A stretch of 64,000 nucleotides of DNA. Source: Alloacidobacterium dinghuense (GTDB lineage Bacteria > Acidobacteriota > Terriglobia > Terriglobales > Acidobacteriaceae). Under the pieces are notes generated by a model. That model was not told the origin of the DNA. It made no database searches and saw only the letters and a list, made by a program, of their open reading frames with translations. The position numbers were made by a program, and so were the translations under genes. The stretch covers positions 2,480,001-2,544,000 of the forward strand of contig NZ_CP060394.1 in NCBI RefSeq assembly GCF_014274465.1, written 5' to 3'. Within the stretch, counting starts at the first letter, position 1. The number at the start of each line of letters is the position of its first letter. Shown piece by piece: positions 8,817-17,525 of the stretch.

Positions 8817-10352
8817 TCAATTGCGGCCCAAAGAGGATGTTGCCAAAGCACTGGCCGGAGTGCCCGCCAAATCCAGATTCGGAATCGACCAGGCGACAAC
8901 GGCGGCACACACGGAAAGCCCTCCTAATGCGAAAAATACCCAACGGTATGCCGCCATCAATGCCGGCGCTATCAGAGAGGGCTCGACGTGGCTCGAAGCA
9001 ATCGACGAGAGTTCCTGGCTAAGAATGGTCCGTGCATTCGGATCGTCAACTTGCAAAGCTCCTAGCAATACCGCGGAAACGATCGCGGCCCCCATTGCGC
9101 CCCCAATCGTGCGGCTAAACGACACGGTAGCCGTACCAACGCCTAGACGGTCTTTCCCCGCCGCCCATTGCACCATGGTTTGTGCCGCGGGCATCGTCGA
9201 TCCAAGGCCAGCCCCGATCAGAAGGGTTAGCAGCGCGATGAACACGGGTCCAAATTTGATTCCAGCTGCAAGCATTAAGAAAGCGGCCGCTACGAGCGAC
9301 AAACCAACAGCCATCGGCGTCCGAGGATGCCCGGTTGTTGAAATTCGCAGACCCGTTGCGGTGGAAACAACCACTTGGGCCAGAGTGAGCGGGATCAGAA
9401 GCAGTCCGGAGGTAGTCGCGCTTGTTCGGAACACTGTTTGAAAGAAAACCGGCAATTGAACAATCAAGCCGAAAAGAACCGCCGCGAAAAGAAGAACCGT
9501 CAACGATGCGCGCCAGATGACGGGCTCTCCAATTAGTTGCGGAGAAATGAGCGGTTGCTCCGTCCTCTGCTCGATTGGGCGAAGTAGGACAAGCCCTGCG
9601 ACTCCCAGGCTCGCGATCGTAAGGAGGATCGGGGACGTCCAGGCGATTTCGTGACCGCCGATGCTCAGACTGAAAAGAACTGCTACGGTCGAAGCGACGA
9701 AGACGCTTGTTCCGGCGTAATCCAATCGACAGATCCCTGTCCCCGGGGTTGTTTTAACACGCAAGGCAGTAGCGGCAGCGCCCAGCCCGAGCGGGATATT
9801 GAGCCAAAAGATGCTGCGCCAGCCGAGGTGTTGCGAGAGGACGCCGCCGATTACCGGACCAAGTGTGCTGGCAAGGGCAAAATTGGCTCCCAGCCATCCC
9901 TGAATTTTTCCCCTCTCTTTTGGAGAAACTACTTCGCCGAGGAGTGCTTGCGCCAGGGTCATCAAACCGCCACCGCCAAACCCTTGCAGGGCGCGGGCAC
10001 AAATCAGAATGAAAAGGGTGGGGGCAAGCGCGCACGCTACCGAGCCGGCCACAAATAGGCAGAGTGCCCACAATAGCATGCGCCTTCGCCCGTATGCGTC
10101 TCCCATGCGTCCATACAGCGGAGCAGCTACGGTCGCTGCAATGAGGTACGCGGTAACCACCCAGGCGAGGTAGGAAAGTCCGCCGAGCGAACCCGTAATC
10201 GCTGGTAAGGCTGCGGCGATGATAGTTTGATCGAGCGCTCCCAGAAACATCGAAGGAGCGACATGAAAGAAAGCAGATCGAAATTGTTCTCTCTTTTCTC
10301 GAGACAGTGAAGAGAGAGAATTCCCACTCTTTTCGCCGGCCGGCTCAATCAT
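8817..10352 (-). CDS. MFS multidrug transporter, DHA2 (EmrB/QacA) type
   Basis: 511 residues with about 14 predicted membrane helices, usual for DHA2 drug:proton antiporters. Visible signatures are the first-helix motif LDQTIIAAALPAI, the loop 2-3 motif A-like GRMGDAYGRRR, and the helix-5 region GPVIGGVLSQHLGWRSIFWLN. The exported substrate cannot be predicted. It is read alone on the minus strand; its downstream SDR and LysR neighbours are pseudogenes and its upstream neighbour is a DUF1275 stub, so it may be the sole survivor of a lost cluster. A C-terminal adaptor partner of EmrA type is not present nearby. Confidence 0.92.
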   Translation of the reverse strand: MIEPAGEKSGNSLSSLSREKREQFRSAFFHVAPSMFLGALDQTIIAAALPAITGSLGGLSYLAWVVTAYLIAATVAAPLYGRMGDAYGRRRMLLWALCLFVAGSVACALAPTLFILICARALQGFGGGGLMTLAQALLGEVVSPKERGKIQGWLGANFALASTLGPVIGGVLSQHLGWRSIFWLNIPLGLGAAATALRVKTTPGTGICRLDYAGTSVFVASTVAVLFSLSIGGHEIAWTSPILLTIASLGVAGLVLLRPIEQRTEQPLISPQLIGEPVIWRASLTVLLFAAVLFGLIVQLPVFFQTVFRTSATTSGLLLIPLTLAQVVVSTATGLRISTTGHPRTPMAVGLSLVAAAFLMLAAGIKFGPVFIALLTLLIGAGLGSTMPAAQTMVQWAAGKDRLGVGTATVSFSRTIGGAMGAAIVSAVLLGALQVDDPNARTILSQELSSIASSHVEPSLIAPALMAAYRWVFFALGGLSVCAAVVAWSIPNLDLAGTPASALATSSLGRN

Positions 10353-10390
10353 GTCGCTCCCTTCAGTTTCTGAGAATCTTGTTTGTCGAT

Positions 10391-10677
10391 TCAGCCCGGA
10401 TGGATCATCTCTCGCGCAAAGGTGAGCCTGATGGTTGCGATGGCGAGTGCTGCGGCTTCAATTACAAGGGCTATGCTATGAAAGATCGCAATGACGATGG
10501 TTCAGGGGTACCGACAAGGGCAAAGGCCATCAACACGACGCTTCCGGTCATGTTCGCGGTGAAGACATGACCGAGCGCCAGGAAACCAGCAGCATCAACA
10601 AGTCCGGAGACAAATGTGAGAATGAGAAGAGTGCCATATAGCATCTGTTTAGCGGAGCTCGTTGCACTATCAACCAT
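10391..10677 (-). pseudogene. DUF1275/YoaK-like membrane protein, truncated
   Basis: The first ~60 residues (TFVSGLVDAAGFLALGHVFT, then TANMTGSVVLMAFALVG) match the start of DUF1275 proteins, which normally have ~220 residues and six helices. The frame stops at 10471. A shifted frame continues ALVIEAAALAIATIRLTFAR and stops at 10391, so most of the middle is gone. Listed as a stub left by deletion. Confidence 0.7.
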
Positions 10678-10693
10678 TTCCTTTGCCTCCTCA

Positions 10694-12118
10694 CTAAAAC
10701 TTGTATCCAGCCCATAATGCCCAATAGTTGAGGTTCCGCCCAGGTTGCGTCTCCTTCAGGAAACTGCCTGCATAAAAGATCCCATAGTCGCCTTGAAACC
10801 ATAGATGACGACTCTTCTGCCAACGAATCTGCGTGCCCGGCCTGTGTCCGACGTAGCGCGCCTCGCTTGCAGTGCCGGGGCGGATCAGGGTTCCCGGTAC
10901 GTTGTAGACACCATCGTCAAGACTTTCTCGCCACTGCACGATCCAATCAAAAGAGGCAGAGACATTGTGAGGCAGTGCTATCTCGACGTGAGGATGAACA
11001 TCTATAAAGTTGATTGGGCCCGGTCCGGTCGTAGCCAGGACACCGAAATAGTCGCCCTTCGGGAACAGAGGATTGAAGGTGCCCAGAGTATTCGAGGCTG
11101 GATGATCACCGCTTGAGATATCAGCCTTCGCGCTAAAGCGCGGCTTCAAAGGCAGATTCGGAAATCGATAGCCCGTTTCTGTAGCGACTGTCCAGGCTCG
11201 AATGTTTGCCGAACCAAAGGTGCCGAACTGCCACAGAGCTTCATCGTCAAAGTCCCAACCGGGCCGCTCGGTCGCAATGGGCCGGGAGAATCGTCCGCCG
11301 ATGGAGTGGCGCACTTCCTGAGCGGTACCCCGTTCGAATGTGGCCTGCTTTCTATCCAACCCGAGGTAGTACAGTTCCAGTGACGTATTCGACGGCGCGG
11401 GCCTGGAGGCATATACGCCCCAGAAACCTACCTGGTGGTTTGGTCGATTGTCAAAGAAACCAGGCTTGTCCAGGTCTGGACGCATGGCAAATCCGTCTAC
11501 TCGCCATTCATTGATTTTGCTTTTGACCAGGAAACCAGTAAAACTCAGACGGACATTCGGCCCCTCGCGGACGTCCATGAGCCGTCCCGATCCATACTCG
11601 AGTTCCTGTCTTCCGACCCTCAGTTCGATGAAGTTCTGACCTTCTTCAGTTCCAACCTGAAGGAATGCGGCTTGAAAGTCGAGTTTCTTTTCGTCAATTG
11701 GACGCGGGCCGCCCTGTCGGTAGGAATTTATGCCGCTTTTAAAATCGACGAACGTCCGAACATGCTGTCCATAATGAACGTCCAAGCCCAGCATGTACCT
11801 CTCATTGAGGTACCCGTTCCAGTAAGGAGATTGCCCCCAATAATCGTTGCCGATCTGCTCCCATACTTCTCTCGCTTCTCCGCTGATCGTCATGAACCAG
11901 TCATCTCTACCACTTCGAAGCCGGATATATTTGAGCGGATCCCAGAAATCCTGTCGGTTGGCAGGATTAGCAAGAAAGCTCCAGTCTTCGTCCTCGCGCA
12001 GTAACTTGATCGTCCTGTCTGGTGCGTCCGGCAAGGCAGACGATTCGGACTGGGCTCCAGCGGACAGTCGTGTGACGAGCAAAACAGCTGCCGCCAGCAT
12101 TGGGAAAAGTCGCATCAA
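10694..12118 (-). CDS. Outer-membrane porin, alginate-export (AlgE-like) family
   Basis: 474 residues with a cleavable signal peptide (LFPMLAAAVLLVTRLSAGAQ). The mature part holds many short amphipathic strands and ends in an aromatic residue (WALWAGYKF), as outer-membrane barrels do. The segments FELRVGRQELEYGSGRLMD-like and GLDVHYGQHVRTFVDFKSG are typical of the alginate_exp domain. The family name does not imply alginate; relatives carry various anions or solutes. A degraded copy of its C-terminal end lies at 16051-16140, so this gene or a paralogue has been duplicated. Upstream lies a chimeric pseudogene (12134-12223). Confidence 0.82.
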   Translation of the reverse strand: MMRLFPMLAAAVLLVTRLSAGAQSESSALPDAPDRTIKLLREDEDWSFLANPANRQDFWDPLKYIRLRSGRDDWFMTISGEAREVWEQIGNDYWGQSPYWNGYLNERYMLGLDVHYGQHVRTFVDFKSGINSYRQGGPRPIDEKKLDFQAAFLQVGTEEGQNFIELRVGRQELEYGSGRLMDVREGPNVRLSFTGFLVKSKINEWRVDGFAMRPDLDKPGFFDNRPNHQVGFWGVYASRPAPSNTSLELYYLGLDRKQATFERGTAQEVRHSIGGRFSRPIATERPGWDFDDEALWQFGTFGSANIRAWTVATETGYRFPNLPLKPRFSAKADISSGDHPASNTLGTFNPLFPKGDYFGVLATTGPGPINFIDVHPHVEIALPHNVSASFDWIVQWRESLDDGVYNVPGTLIRPGTASEARYVGHRPGTQIRWQKSRHLWFQGDYGIFYAGSFLKETQPGRNLNYWALWAGYKF

Positions 12119-12133
12119 GGTGTTTGCTCAACA

Positions 12134-12223
12134 TCAGTTCGGTTTGTCGGTGATCGAGTGGATCTCAGCAATCCAGAGCCGGTTTGATGGATCGCCTACG
12201 ACACTCTGCACGCTGCCATTCAT
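12134..12223 (-). pseudogene. 29-codon chimeric scar: MRJP-like fragment fused to glyoxalase-gene tail
   Basis: With a good Shine-Dalgarno (CAGGAGACTTCG) the frame reads MNGSVQSVVGDPSNRLWI and then AEIHSITDKPN. The first half matches SVQSVVVDPSNRLWI of the yellow/MRJP-like gene at 16404-17525; 43 of 47 bases agree with 17220-17266. The second half matches AEIHSSIS at the end of the glyoxalase-like gene (12261-13187). A ~17-base direct repeat, CGAGTGGATCTCAGC plus flanks, occurs at 12154 and 12284. This is best read as a fusion left by duplication followed by deletion. Confidence 0.7.
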
Positions 12224-12260
12224 CGAAGTCTCCTGTTTTGATGGTTCAAAGCGGCTGCTG

Positions 12261-13187
12261 TCAGTGTCCCGCCGACGAAATCGACGAGTGGATCTCAGCG
12301 ATATATCCTCCGGGGAACTGCACCATAGCCGACGTGCGCCCTTGGAGGGTGACGGGCTGAATTAGCACCTTGTCCCCAAGAGAAGTCGCTTTCTGAAGAG
12401 TGGAGCCCAAATCATCAACCTCGTAGCCCGTGGTCTCTCGTCCGTAGGGATATGGCAAGTGACCGTCGGTGACGAGCACTAGAAGTTTGCCGAAGACGGA
12501 TTCGACTTGAATCCGTCGAAATGTGGTGCCTGGCAGGCCTATCTCATTTCCAGGCGCAGCAGGCTGATCGAAGACAACCCGGCCATCCGAGAAAGCAAGA
12601 AAGCTGTGAAGAAACTTGTTAACGGCATCTGGCGAGACATAGACGCGGTTCTCCGGCACCGTGACGAAGGGCGTATACGATGGCGCCGTAGTATGCCAGT
12701 AGATTTGCGTTTTCACCCCGCCAGGGAACTCTATAACGGCATCCACTCCGATTGGATCCGGAAACGGCGCCACCACCACGTCTGCGCCGCTGGCTTTGGC
12801 TTTCTTAATCGCCGCATCCATGTTTGTGACAAGATATCCCGTGCGCTCCGCGCCGAAGGGGGCGGGTATGGGTGTCAAAAATCCGAAAAGCGATACTGTG
12901 CCAACCGGTGTTTGCAACAGTTGCGATGTAGTTTTGCTGGGCGTCGGCGTTACCATGGCAATGACCTGCTTCGTGCTCTTACCTCCGAAGGTTCCGAGAA
13001 AGCTCGCAACGAACGCATCAACGTCGGAAGGGGAGACATAGACATGGGTAGTATCATACTGAGCACCCACGGCGACGGTGAATGCGGGATTTGGGCCTTC
13101 AGTCGTCTGCGTCCAACTGAGGCCCAAGAACGTCGCCAAGCTGAAAACGAGTAAGACCAAAGCGAAAAGACGACGGACGCAATTCAT
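12261..13187 (-). CDS. Secreted glyoxalase/VOC-superfamily protein (two-domain)
   Basis: 308 residues. A signal peptide (LFALVLLVFSLATFLGLSW) is followed by two similar halves of about 120 residues, each beginning with VYVSPxxVxxFxxSFL and ending in a Gly-rich strand (VIEFPGGVKTQIYWH and AMVQFPGGYIAEIHS). This is the VOC layout used by glyoxalase-like enzymes. The metal ligands of true glyoxalase I are not obvious, so the catalytic activity is uncertain. A strong Shine-Dalgarno (AAGGAGGAAG) lies before the ATG. The location in the cell envelope, next to a porin and an oxidase, is notable. Confidence 0.75.
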   Translation of the reverse strand: MNCVRRLFALVLLVFSLATFLGLSWTQTTEGPNPAFTVAVGAQYDTTHVYVSPSDVDAFVASFLGTFGGKSTKQVIAMVTPTPSKTTSQLLQTPVGTVSLFGFLTPIPAPFGAERTGYLVTNMDAAIKKAKASGADVVVAPFPDPIGVDAVIEFPGGVKTQIYWHTTAPSYTPFVTVPENRVYVSPDAVNKFLHSFLAFSDGRVVFDQPAAPGNEIGLPGTTFRRIQVESVFGKLLVLVTDGHLPYPYGRETTGYEVDDLGSTLQKATSLGDKVLIQPVTLQGRTSAMVQFPGGYIAEIHSSISSAGH

Positions 13188-13285
13188 TGTGTAACTTCCT
13201 CCTTAGACTTCTGACTCTTATCGACTTCTGCTAAACCATCGATCCTGAAGGGAATGTGTCAAAACGCGAATGCCTGCTTACCCGT

Positions 13286-13396
13286 TCAAAGGAGCCGCAA
13301 GACAGCTTTCAACAGATACGTAACGAATGCGAAGACGATCAATGAACTGACGTAGATGCCAGCAAACCACAACAGCTGCTTGCTTTGCGTACTCAT
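13286..13396 (-). CDS. CydX/DUF2474-like 36-residue membrane micro-protein of the bd oxidase operon
   Basis: 36 residues: MSTQSKQLLWFAGIYVSSLI then one hydrophobic helix and a basic C-terminus. Its ATG overlaps the stop of the cydB gene (ATGA at 13393-13396), so it is translationally coupled. Size, single helix and place after cydB match the small accessory subunits (CydX, CydS, DUF2474) that stabilise cytochrome bd oxidases. Sequence identity to any one of these groups cannot be judged by eye. Confidence 0.7.
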   Translation of the reverse strand: MSTQSKQLLWFAGIYVSSLIVFAFVTYLLKAVLRLL

Positions 13397-14385
13397 CCGT
13401 CCCACCCCTTCTCCGGAGTCTTGCCGCGAAATACCCAGTAGGCGAAGAACGAATACCCGAGCACCACGGGCGTGACAACGATTGCTCCGGTGAGCACGAA
13501 TATCTGGCTCAGCCGCGAACTCGACGCGCTCCAAATCGAAAGGCGAAACGGCACAACCATCGGAAACACGATGATTGCAAGACCTGCAATCCCTGCAGCG
13601 ATCATCACCATGCCCGCGGCCAGGGGACGAACGTCGGGACGCTTGCCGATACTTCCAAACAGAATGAGAGCTGCAATCAACACGGTGCAGCTTACTGTTC
13701 CTAGCAGCAAAGGGTGGGCCTTCCATACAGCGACAATGCCTGGTTGAACGGAGAATGCCGTCCCCACGGCAAAACCGAAGGTGAGAAGAAATAGCGGCAA
13801 TGCGATGCGCAACGCTTGTACCGAAAATCCATGCAGGAGCGCTGAAGTCTTGTATTCAAGCCAGCAGCTGCCGAGCACTACATATCCCTCAAGTACGCAG
13901 AGAGCGCAAAGTACAGAGAAAGGTCGAAAGCAATCAAAGACGGTCCCGCTGAACGAGCTCCCTTCGACCGATATGCCCTCGAGCAGGGCGCCAAGAATGA
14001 GACCCTGCATGCAGGCTGCCGCAATTGACCCGATTGCAAAGATCACGTCCCATCTGCGACGGTAGCGTTTCATCTGGGCACGAAACTCAAATGAGACTCC
14101 GCGCAGACCCAATGCCAGCAGCATCATGATGATCGGAATATAGAGGGCCGGCATGAGAATGCCATACGCGATCGGAAACGCTGCCAACAGCGTCACTCCG
14201 GTCATGATCAGCCACGTCTCGTTGCCATCCCACGTCGGTGTGATGGAATCGACCATATGGTCTCTCGATCTCTCATGCGGCTGCAGCAAGAGCAACGCGC
14301 CGACTCCGAGGTCGAAGCCATCGAGCAAGACATACAACGTAACGGACAGAGCGGCGAATCCGGCACAAAGGAGAGGCATGTCCAT
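13393..14385 (-). CDS. cydB: Cytochrome bd ubiquinol oxidase subunit II
   Basis: 330 residues, about eight or nine membrane helices. The start MDMPLLCAGFAALSVTLYVL is chosen because it follows a GGGAGGTAG ribosome site and lies 4 bases after the cydA stop; longer upstream frames overlap cydA. Family signatures are LLDGFDLGVGALLLL near the start, WDGNETWLIM in the second helix and the C-terminal VLGYSFFAYWVFRGK. It pairs with CydA to reduce oxygen at the membrane. Together with the short-Q-loop CydA it fits the cyanide-insensitive (CioB) subgroup. Confidence 0.92.
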   Translation of the reverse strand: MDMPLLCAGFAALSVTLYVLLDGFDLGVGALLLLQPHERSRDHMVDSITPTWDGNETWLIMTGVTLLAAFPIAYGILMPALYIPIIMMLLALGLRGVSFEFRAQMKRYRRRWDVIFAIGSIAAACMQGLILGALLEGISVEGSSFSGTVFDCFRPFSVLCALCVLEGYVVLGSCWLEYKTSALLHGFSVQALRIALPLFLLTFGFAVGTAFSVQPGIVAVWKAHPLLLGTVSCTVLIAALILFGSIGKRPDVRPLAAGMVMIAAGIAGLAIIVFPMVVPFRLSIWSASSSRLSQIFVLTGAIVVTPVVLGYSFFAYWVFRGKTPEKGWDG

Positions 14386-14389
14386 CGTG

Positions 14390-15799
14390 CTACCTCCCCA
14401 CCGCGGCATTGGCGTTCGCGCTATCCAGCACATGGGGACGGAACGCGTTCTTGAGGGACCCCGAGGCCTCAGCCTGGGGGAGAGCCAAAACAGGTCCTCT
14501 TCGGATAATATGCGCCACAAAGAAAAGAAATGCGGCCATGAAGAACGCGTAGATACATACAAATGCGATCAGTGTCGCGAGGAGCGTCTTCGCCGGGACC
14601 GGCGAAACCGCATCGATCGTTCTCAACAGGCCGAAGATCACCCAGGGCTGGCGGCCGGTCTCGGCCACATACCATCCGCCAAGAGTCGCAATAATGCCAG
14701 ACGGAGTCATCGCCACCAGGAAGCGAAGAAACCACTTTGTCGTAAAGAGCCGGCGCTTCCATCGAAGCCACAGAGAGCTTGTCGCCACAGCGAACATAAG
14801 GATGGCGATACCGTACATGATGCGGAATCCGTAAAAGACCATGCCCATGATCGGTTGCGCGTCCCCTGGGGTGTTCTTCAGGCCCTCCACTCGGCCATGA
14901 AGACTGTGCGTGAGCCAGATGCTGCCTAAATATGGAATGCCGAGGGCGAAGCGATTGCGCTGTTCCTTCTGGTCCGGCAGAATTACCCAGTAGTACGGCG
15001 CCGGCGATGCTGACTCCTTCTCCCAAAAACCCTCGGCTGCCTGCATCTTCGAGGGCTGGTGCTTTAGCATCGTGCTATAGAGAATGTCGCCAATGAATAC
15101 CTGTCCCGCAATCAGCACGCTTGCGAACGCAGTGCCAAGCGCTACGCTCTTTTTCGCAAATGCAAGATGTTTGCCACACAGCAGGTACCATGCGCCCACG
15201 CCCGCCACAAGAAACGAGGCGGTCAGGTATGCCGCGCTAAGCATGTGCGGCAAGCGGACAAGCCAGGAGGGGTTGTTCAGGACATGCCACCAGTTGACTA
15301 CAATCAAGCGGCCATTGCGGACAGCCACGCCATCTGGCGTCTGCATCCAGCTGTTCGCTGAGAGTATCCATGATGCTGACAGCAGTGTGCCAAGCGCCAC
15401 CATGCATGTAGCGAAAAAGTGGAGCTTGGGCCCCACGCGATGCATTCCAAAGAGCATGATCCCGAGGAAACCCGCTTCAAGGAAAAAAGAAGTGAGTACT
15501 TCGAGCGCAATCAAGGGCCCGATCGCCGGCCCGGCAAGCTGTGCAAACTTCGCAAAGCCCAGACCAAACTCGAACGAGAGGACGATGCCCGTCACCACTC
15601 CAACTCCAAAACCCATTGCAAAAATGCTCAGCCAGAAGCGATAGATTTCGAGGTAAAGTGCATCCCTGGTCTCGAGCCAGAGACCTTCTATCACAGCAAG
15701 GAACATGGCAAGCCCAATGGACATGGTTGGGAAAATGATGTGAAAGCTCACGGTGAAGGCGAATTGCACGCGGGCTAACGTAGCCGGATTCAGACTCAA
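14390..15799 (-). CDS. cydA: Cytochrome bd oxidase subunit I, short Q-loop (CIO-type)
   Basis: 469 residues from a TTG start at 15799, preceded by GAAGGAGG; this gives LNPATLARVQFAFTVSFHII, the canonical N-terminus. The haem and proton-path residues can be seen: FHIIFP histidine, the ALEVLTSFFLEAGFLGIML glutamates, and GWYVAETGRQPW. The quinol loop between the sixth and seventh helices is short, as in cyanide-insensitive oxidases rather than E. coli CydA. It oxidises quinol and reduces oxygen to water in the inner membrane. The TTG overlaps the stop of the preceding micro-ORF (TTGA), and cydB follows after 4 bases. Confidence 0.92.
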   Translation of the reverse strand: MSLNPATLARVQFAFTVSFHIIFPTMSIGLAMFLAVIEGLWLETRDALYLEIYRFWLSIFAMGFGVGVVTGIVLSFEFGLGFAKFAQLAGPAIGPLIALEVLTSFFLEAGFLGIMLFGMHRVGPKLHFFATCMVALGTLLSASWILSANSWMQTPDGVAVRNGRLIVVNWWHVLNNPSWLVRLPHMLSAAYLTASFLVAGVGAWYLLCGKHLAFAKKSVALGTAFASVLIAGQVFIGDILYSTMLKHQPSKMQAAEGFWEKESASPAPYYWVILPDQKEQRNRFALGIPYLGSIWLTHSLHGRVEGLKNTPGDAQPIMGMVFYGFRIMYGIAILMFAVATSSLWLRWKRRLFTTKWFLRFLVAMTPSGIIATLGGWYVAETGRQPWVIFGLLRTIDAVSPVPAKTLLATLIAFVCIYAFFMAAFLFFVAHIIRRGPVLALPQAEASGSLKNAFRPHVLDSANANAAVGR

Positions 15800-15987
15800 C
15801 TTGGGCCTCCTTCTGGCGAAACAAAGGCCACTGTCGTCACCGCAAAGGTGATCGCAAGAATCAGCCCTGCAATCGCAATCCATATTCCGAACACCCCGAT
15901 GATTGCGAAGAAGAACGTTGAGCCCACGACCGTTGGAATCAAGAACCCCGAGATCCTTGCGACAATTATCCAAAGAGCCTTCAACAT
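15796..15987 (-). CDS. Small two-helix membrane protein leading the cyd operon
   Basis: 63 residues (MLKALWIIVARISGFLIPTV, then two hydrophobic stretches joined by a Gly-rich turn). A TGGAGAAAC ribosome site precedes the ATG. Its stop codon overlaps the TTG start of cydA, so translation is probably coupled. Not recognised as a named family. Possible roles are an assembly factor or an extra subunit of the bd oxidase; this is inference from position only. Confidence 0.6.
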   Translation of the reverse strand: MLKALWIIVARISGFLIPTVVGSTFFFAIIGVFGIWIAIAGLILAITFAVTTVAFVSPEGGPS

Positions 15988-16050
15988 AGGTGTTTCTCCA
16001 GTTCCATTCGCGACGGCGCCTAGGTTTCGTCTGCCTCTTTTTCCTAAAAC

Positions 16051-16311
16051 TTATAACCTGCCCGACAACGGCCAGTAATTGAGATTGCGGCGGCCCGTGT
16101 CTCCCTTCAGGAACTTGCCGGCGTAGAAAATTCCATAGTCATTGGATAATGGCGTCTCTCCCGATGGGATCGTTGAACGCGGTTCCACCACCACATTGGG
16201 CGTTGCCGCAGCGGCTTGCGCGAATGCCGGCGAAGAGCCTTGCAACTGCAACAAGCCCGCACCTAAGAAATCCGCGACAGCAATCACTCCAAAGGATCTG
16301 GTGATACGCAT
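16051..16311 (-). pseudogene. Chimeric scar: signal peptide of one secreted protein joined to a porin C-terminus
   Basis: A good Shine-Dalgarno (GAAGGGAGAC) precedes MRITRSFGVIAVADFLGAGL and a plausible signal peptide ending SSPAFAQA. About 30 residues later the frame becomes NDYGIFYAGKFLKGDTGRRN, matching DYGIFYAGSFLKETQPGRN at the end of the porin at 10694-12118. One inserted base near 16067 then shifts the frame, so the porin ending AGYKF is read only in another frame. A gene start and a gene end have been brought together by deletion. Confidence 0.72.
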
Positions 16312-16403
16312 TGAGTCTCCCTTCACGAGGGGCAGCATCACATGATTAGTGTTGATCGTTCGCTAAAGTCGCGATGCGTCCTTACCGCGACAGGGGCTGC
16401 CTG

Positions 16404-17525
16404 CTATTTGAGAAGGACGGGGCCAGCATCCATCTTCATACGAAAAAGAACATATGGCTTTTCTCGGCGGTCGACACCCTCATTGAACTGGGGTTGGCGA
16501 TGCAATTGGTTCGCGGTGAAATATAGATATCCATTGGACGCCACCGATAACGTGTCAGGCCACAAGATCCGAGGATCGTGGGCGATCGTCTGCCATTCGC
16601 CGTTGGGCTGGAGTTGCCGGATGCTGTTGTTCTCATAGTCGCCAGCGTAAACACGCCCCTTGTCATCAGATTCCAAGCCGTCGGAGGCACCCTTCTCTCC
16701 TAGATCAACTATGGACTTCGAGACCGCAGCGTCGTCAGCCGAGCGGTCGCGCAACAGCTCTGTTGATACGGAGAACAGGTGACGGCTTGACAATGGGCAG
16801 TAGTAGAGTTTCAATCCGTCAGCCGAGATGGCAATGCCGTCTGAGGAGCAATTGAATGCACTCGGAGGTTTACCCTTCTCGCGAAGCGCAAAACGTTCTC
16901 CTTCAACTAAGGGAATGAACGAAGGGTCAGGAGAAGTTGACGGGTGTCCGGTCAACCTACGCCAGTTTTCTCCGCTATCAAGGTCAACCACAATGATGCC
17001 ACCAGGCCCAGTCGCAGTAGAGTCGGTGAGATACGCGAACCCTGCCTTTCCCTGTCGCAGGTCGAATCGAACGTCATTGACGTATGTAGTCGGCGTCACC
17101 GTTGTTGAGGAGAAGACGATCGTTTTCACGACTTTATTCGTTGCCAAGTCGATTGCGAACATCTTTGCGCAGCCAGGAAGAGGCGGTCCGAATTCTAGGA
17201 CGCCGGTATCGAGTATCCAGAGGCGGTTTGATGGATCGACTACGACACTCTGCACACTGCTTAAGGTCTCACCGGGTCTGGAGGGATCGAAGTCGTTTAT
17301 GGCTTGGTCGGGATACGCCACCACTTTATTGCCTCGAATCTCACCGACCGTGAACGGGACGTTGTCTCCCCAACGAGGGAAGCTGATGAAAATGCGCCCA
17401 CTTGAACTGACAGTAACGCCTGTGGGCATCGCGCCATGGAATTCAAAGACGGGCTGGATCCGTCCAATCGTGCGATCTGAGGCAAGGTGCGTATCAACGG
17501 TCGACGTCGGTGTGGCTGTCTTCAT
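16404..17525 (-). CDS. Yellow/major-royal-jelly-like beta-propeller protein (SMP-30-like superfamily)
   Basis: 373 residues from the ATG at 17525, which follows GGAGGTCAA. Characteristic segments are IFISFPRWGDNVPFTVGEI, SVQSVVVDPSNRLWILDTG, TYVNDVRFDLRQGKAGFAYL and PGGIIVVDLDSGENWRRL, matching the bacterial branch of the MRJP/yellow family, six-bladed propellers related to gluconolactonases. No typical signal peptide is present, so the location is uncertain. The start overlaps the stop of the XapX gene (ATGA). A fragment of a paralogue lies at 12134-12250. Substrate is unknown; relatives often sit in oxidative-stress or quinone-related clusters. Confidence 0.82.
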   Translation of the reverse strand: MKTATPTSTVDTHLASDRTIGRIQPVFEFHGAMPTGVTVSSSGRIFISFPRWGDNVPFTVGEIRGNKVVAYPDQAINDFDPSRPGETLSSVQSVVVDPSNRLWILDTGVLEFGPPLPGCAKMFAIDLATNKVVKTIVFSSTTVTPTTYVNDVRFDLRQGKAGFAYLTDSTATGPGGIIVVDLDSGENWRRLTGHPSTSPDPSFIPLVEGERFALREKGKPPSAFNCSSDGIAISADGLKLYYCPLSSRHLFSVSTELLRDRSADDAAVSKSIVDLGEKGASDGLESDDKGRVYAGDYENNSIRQLQPNGEWQTIAHDPRILWPDTLSVASNGYLYFTANQLHRQPQFNEGVDRREKPYVLFRMKMDAGPVLLK

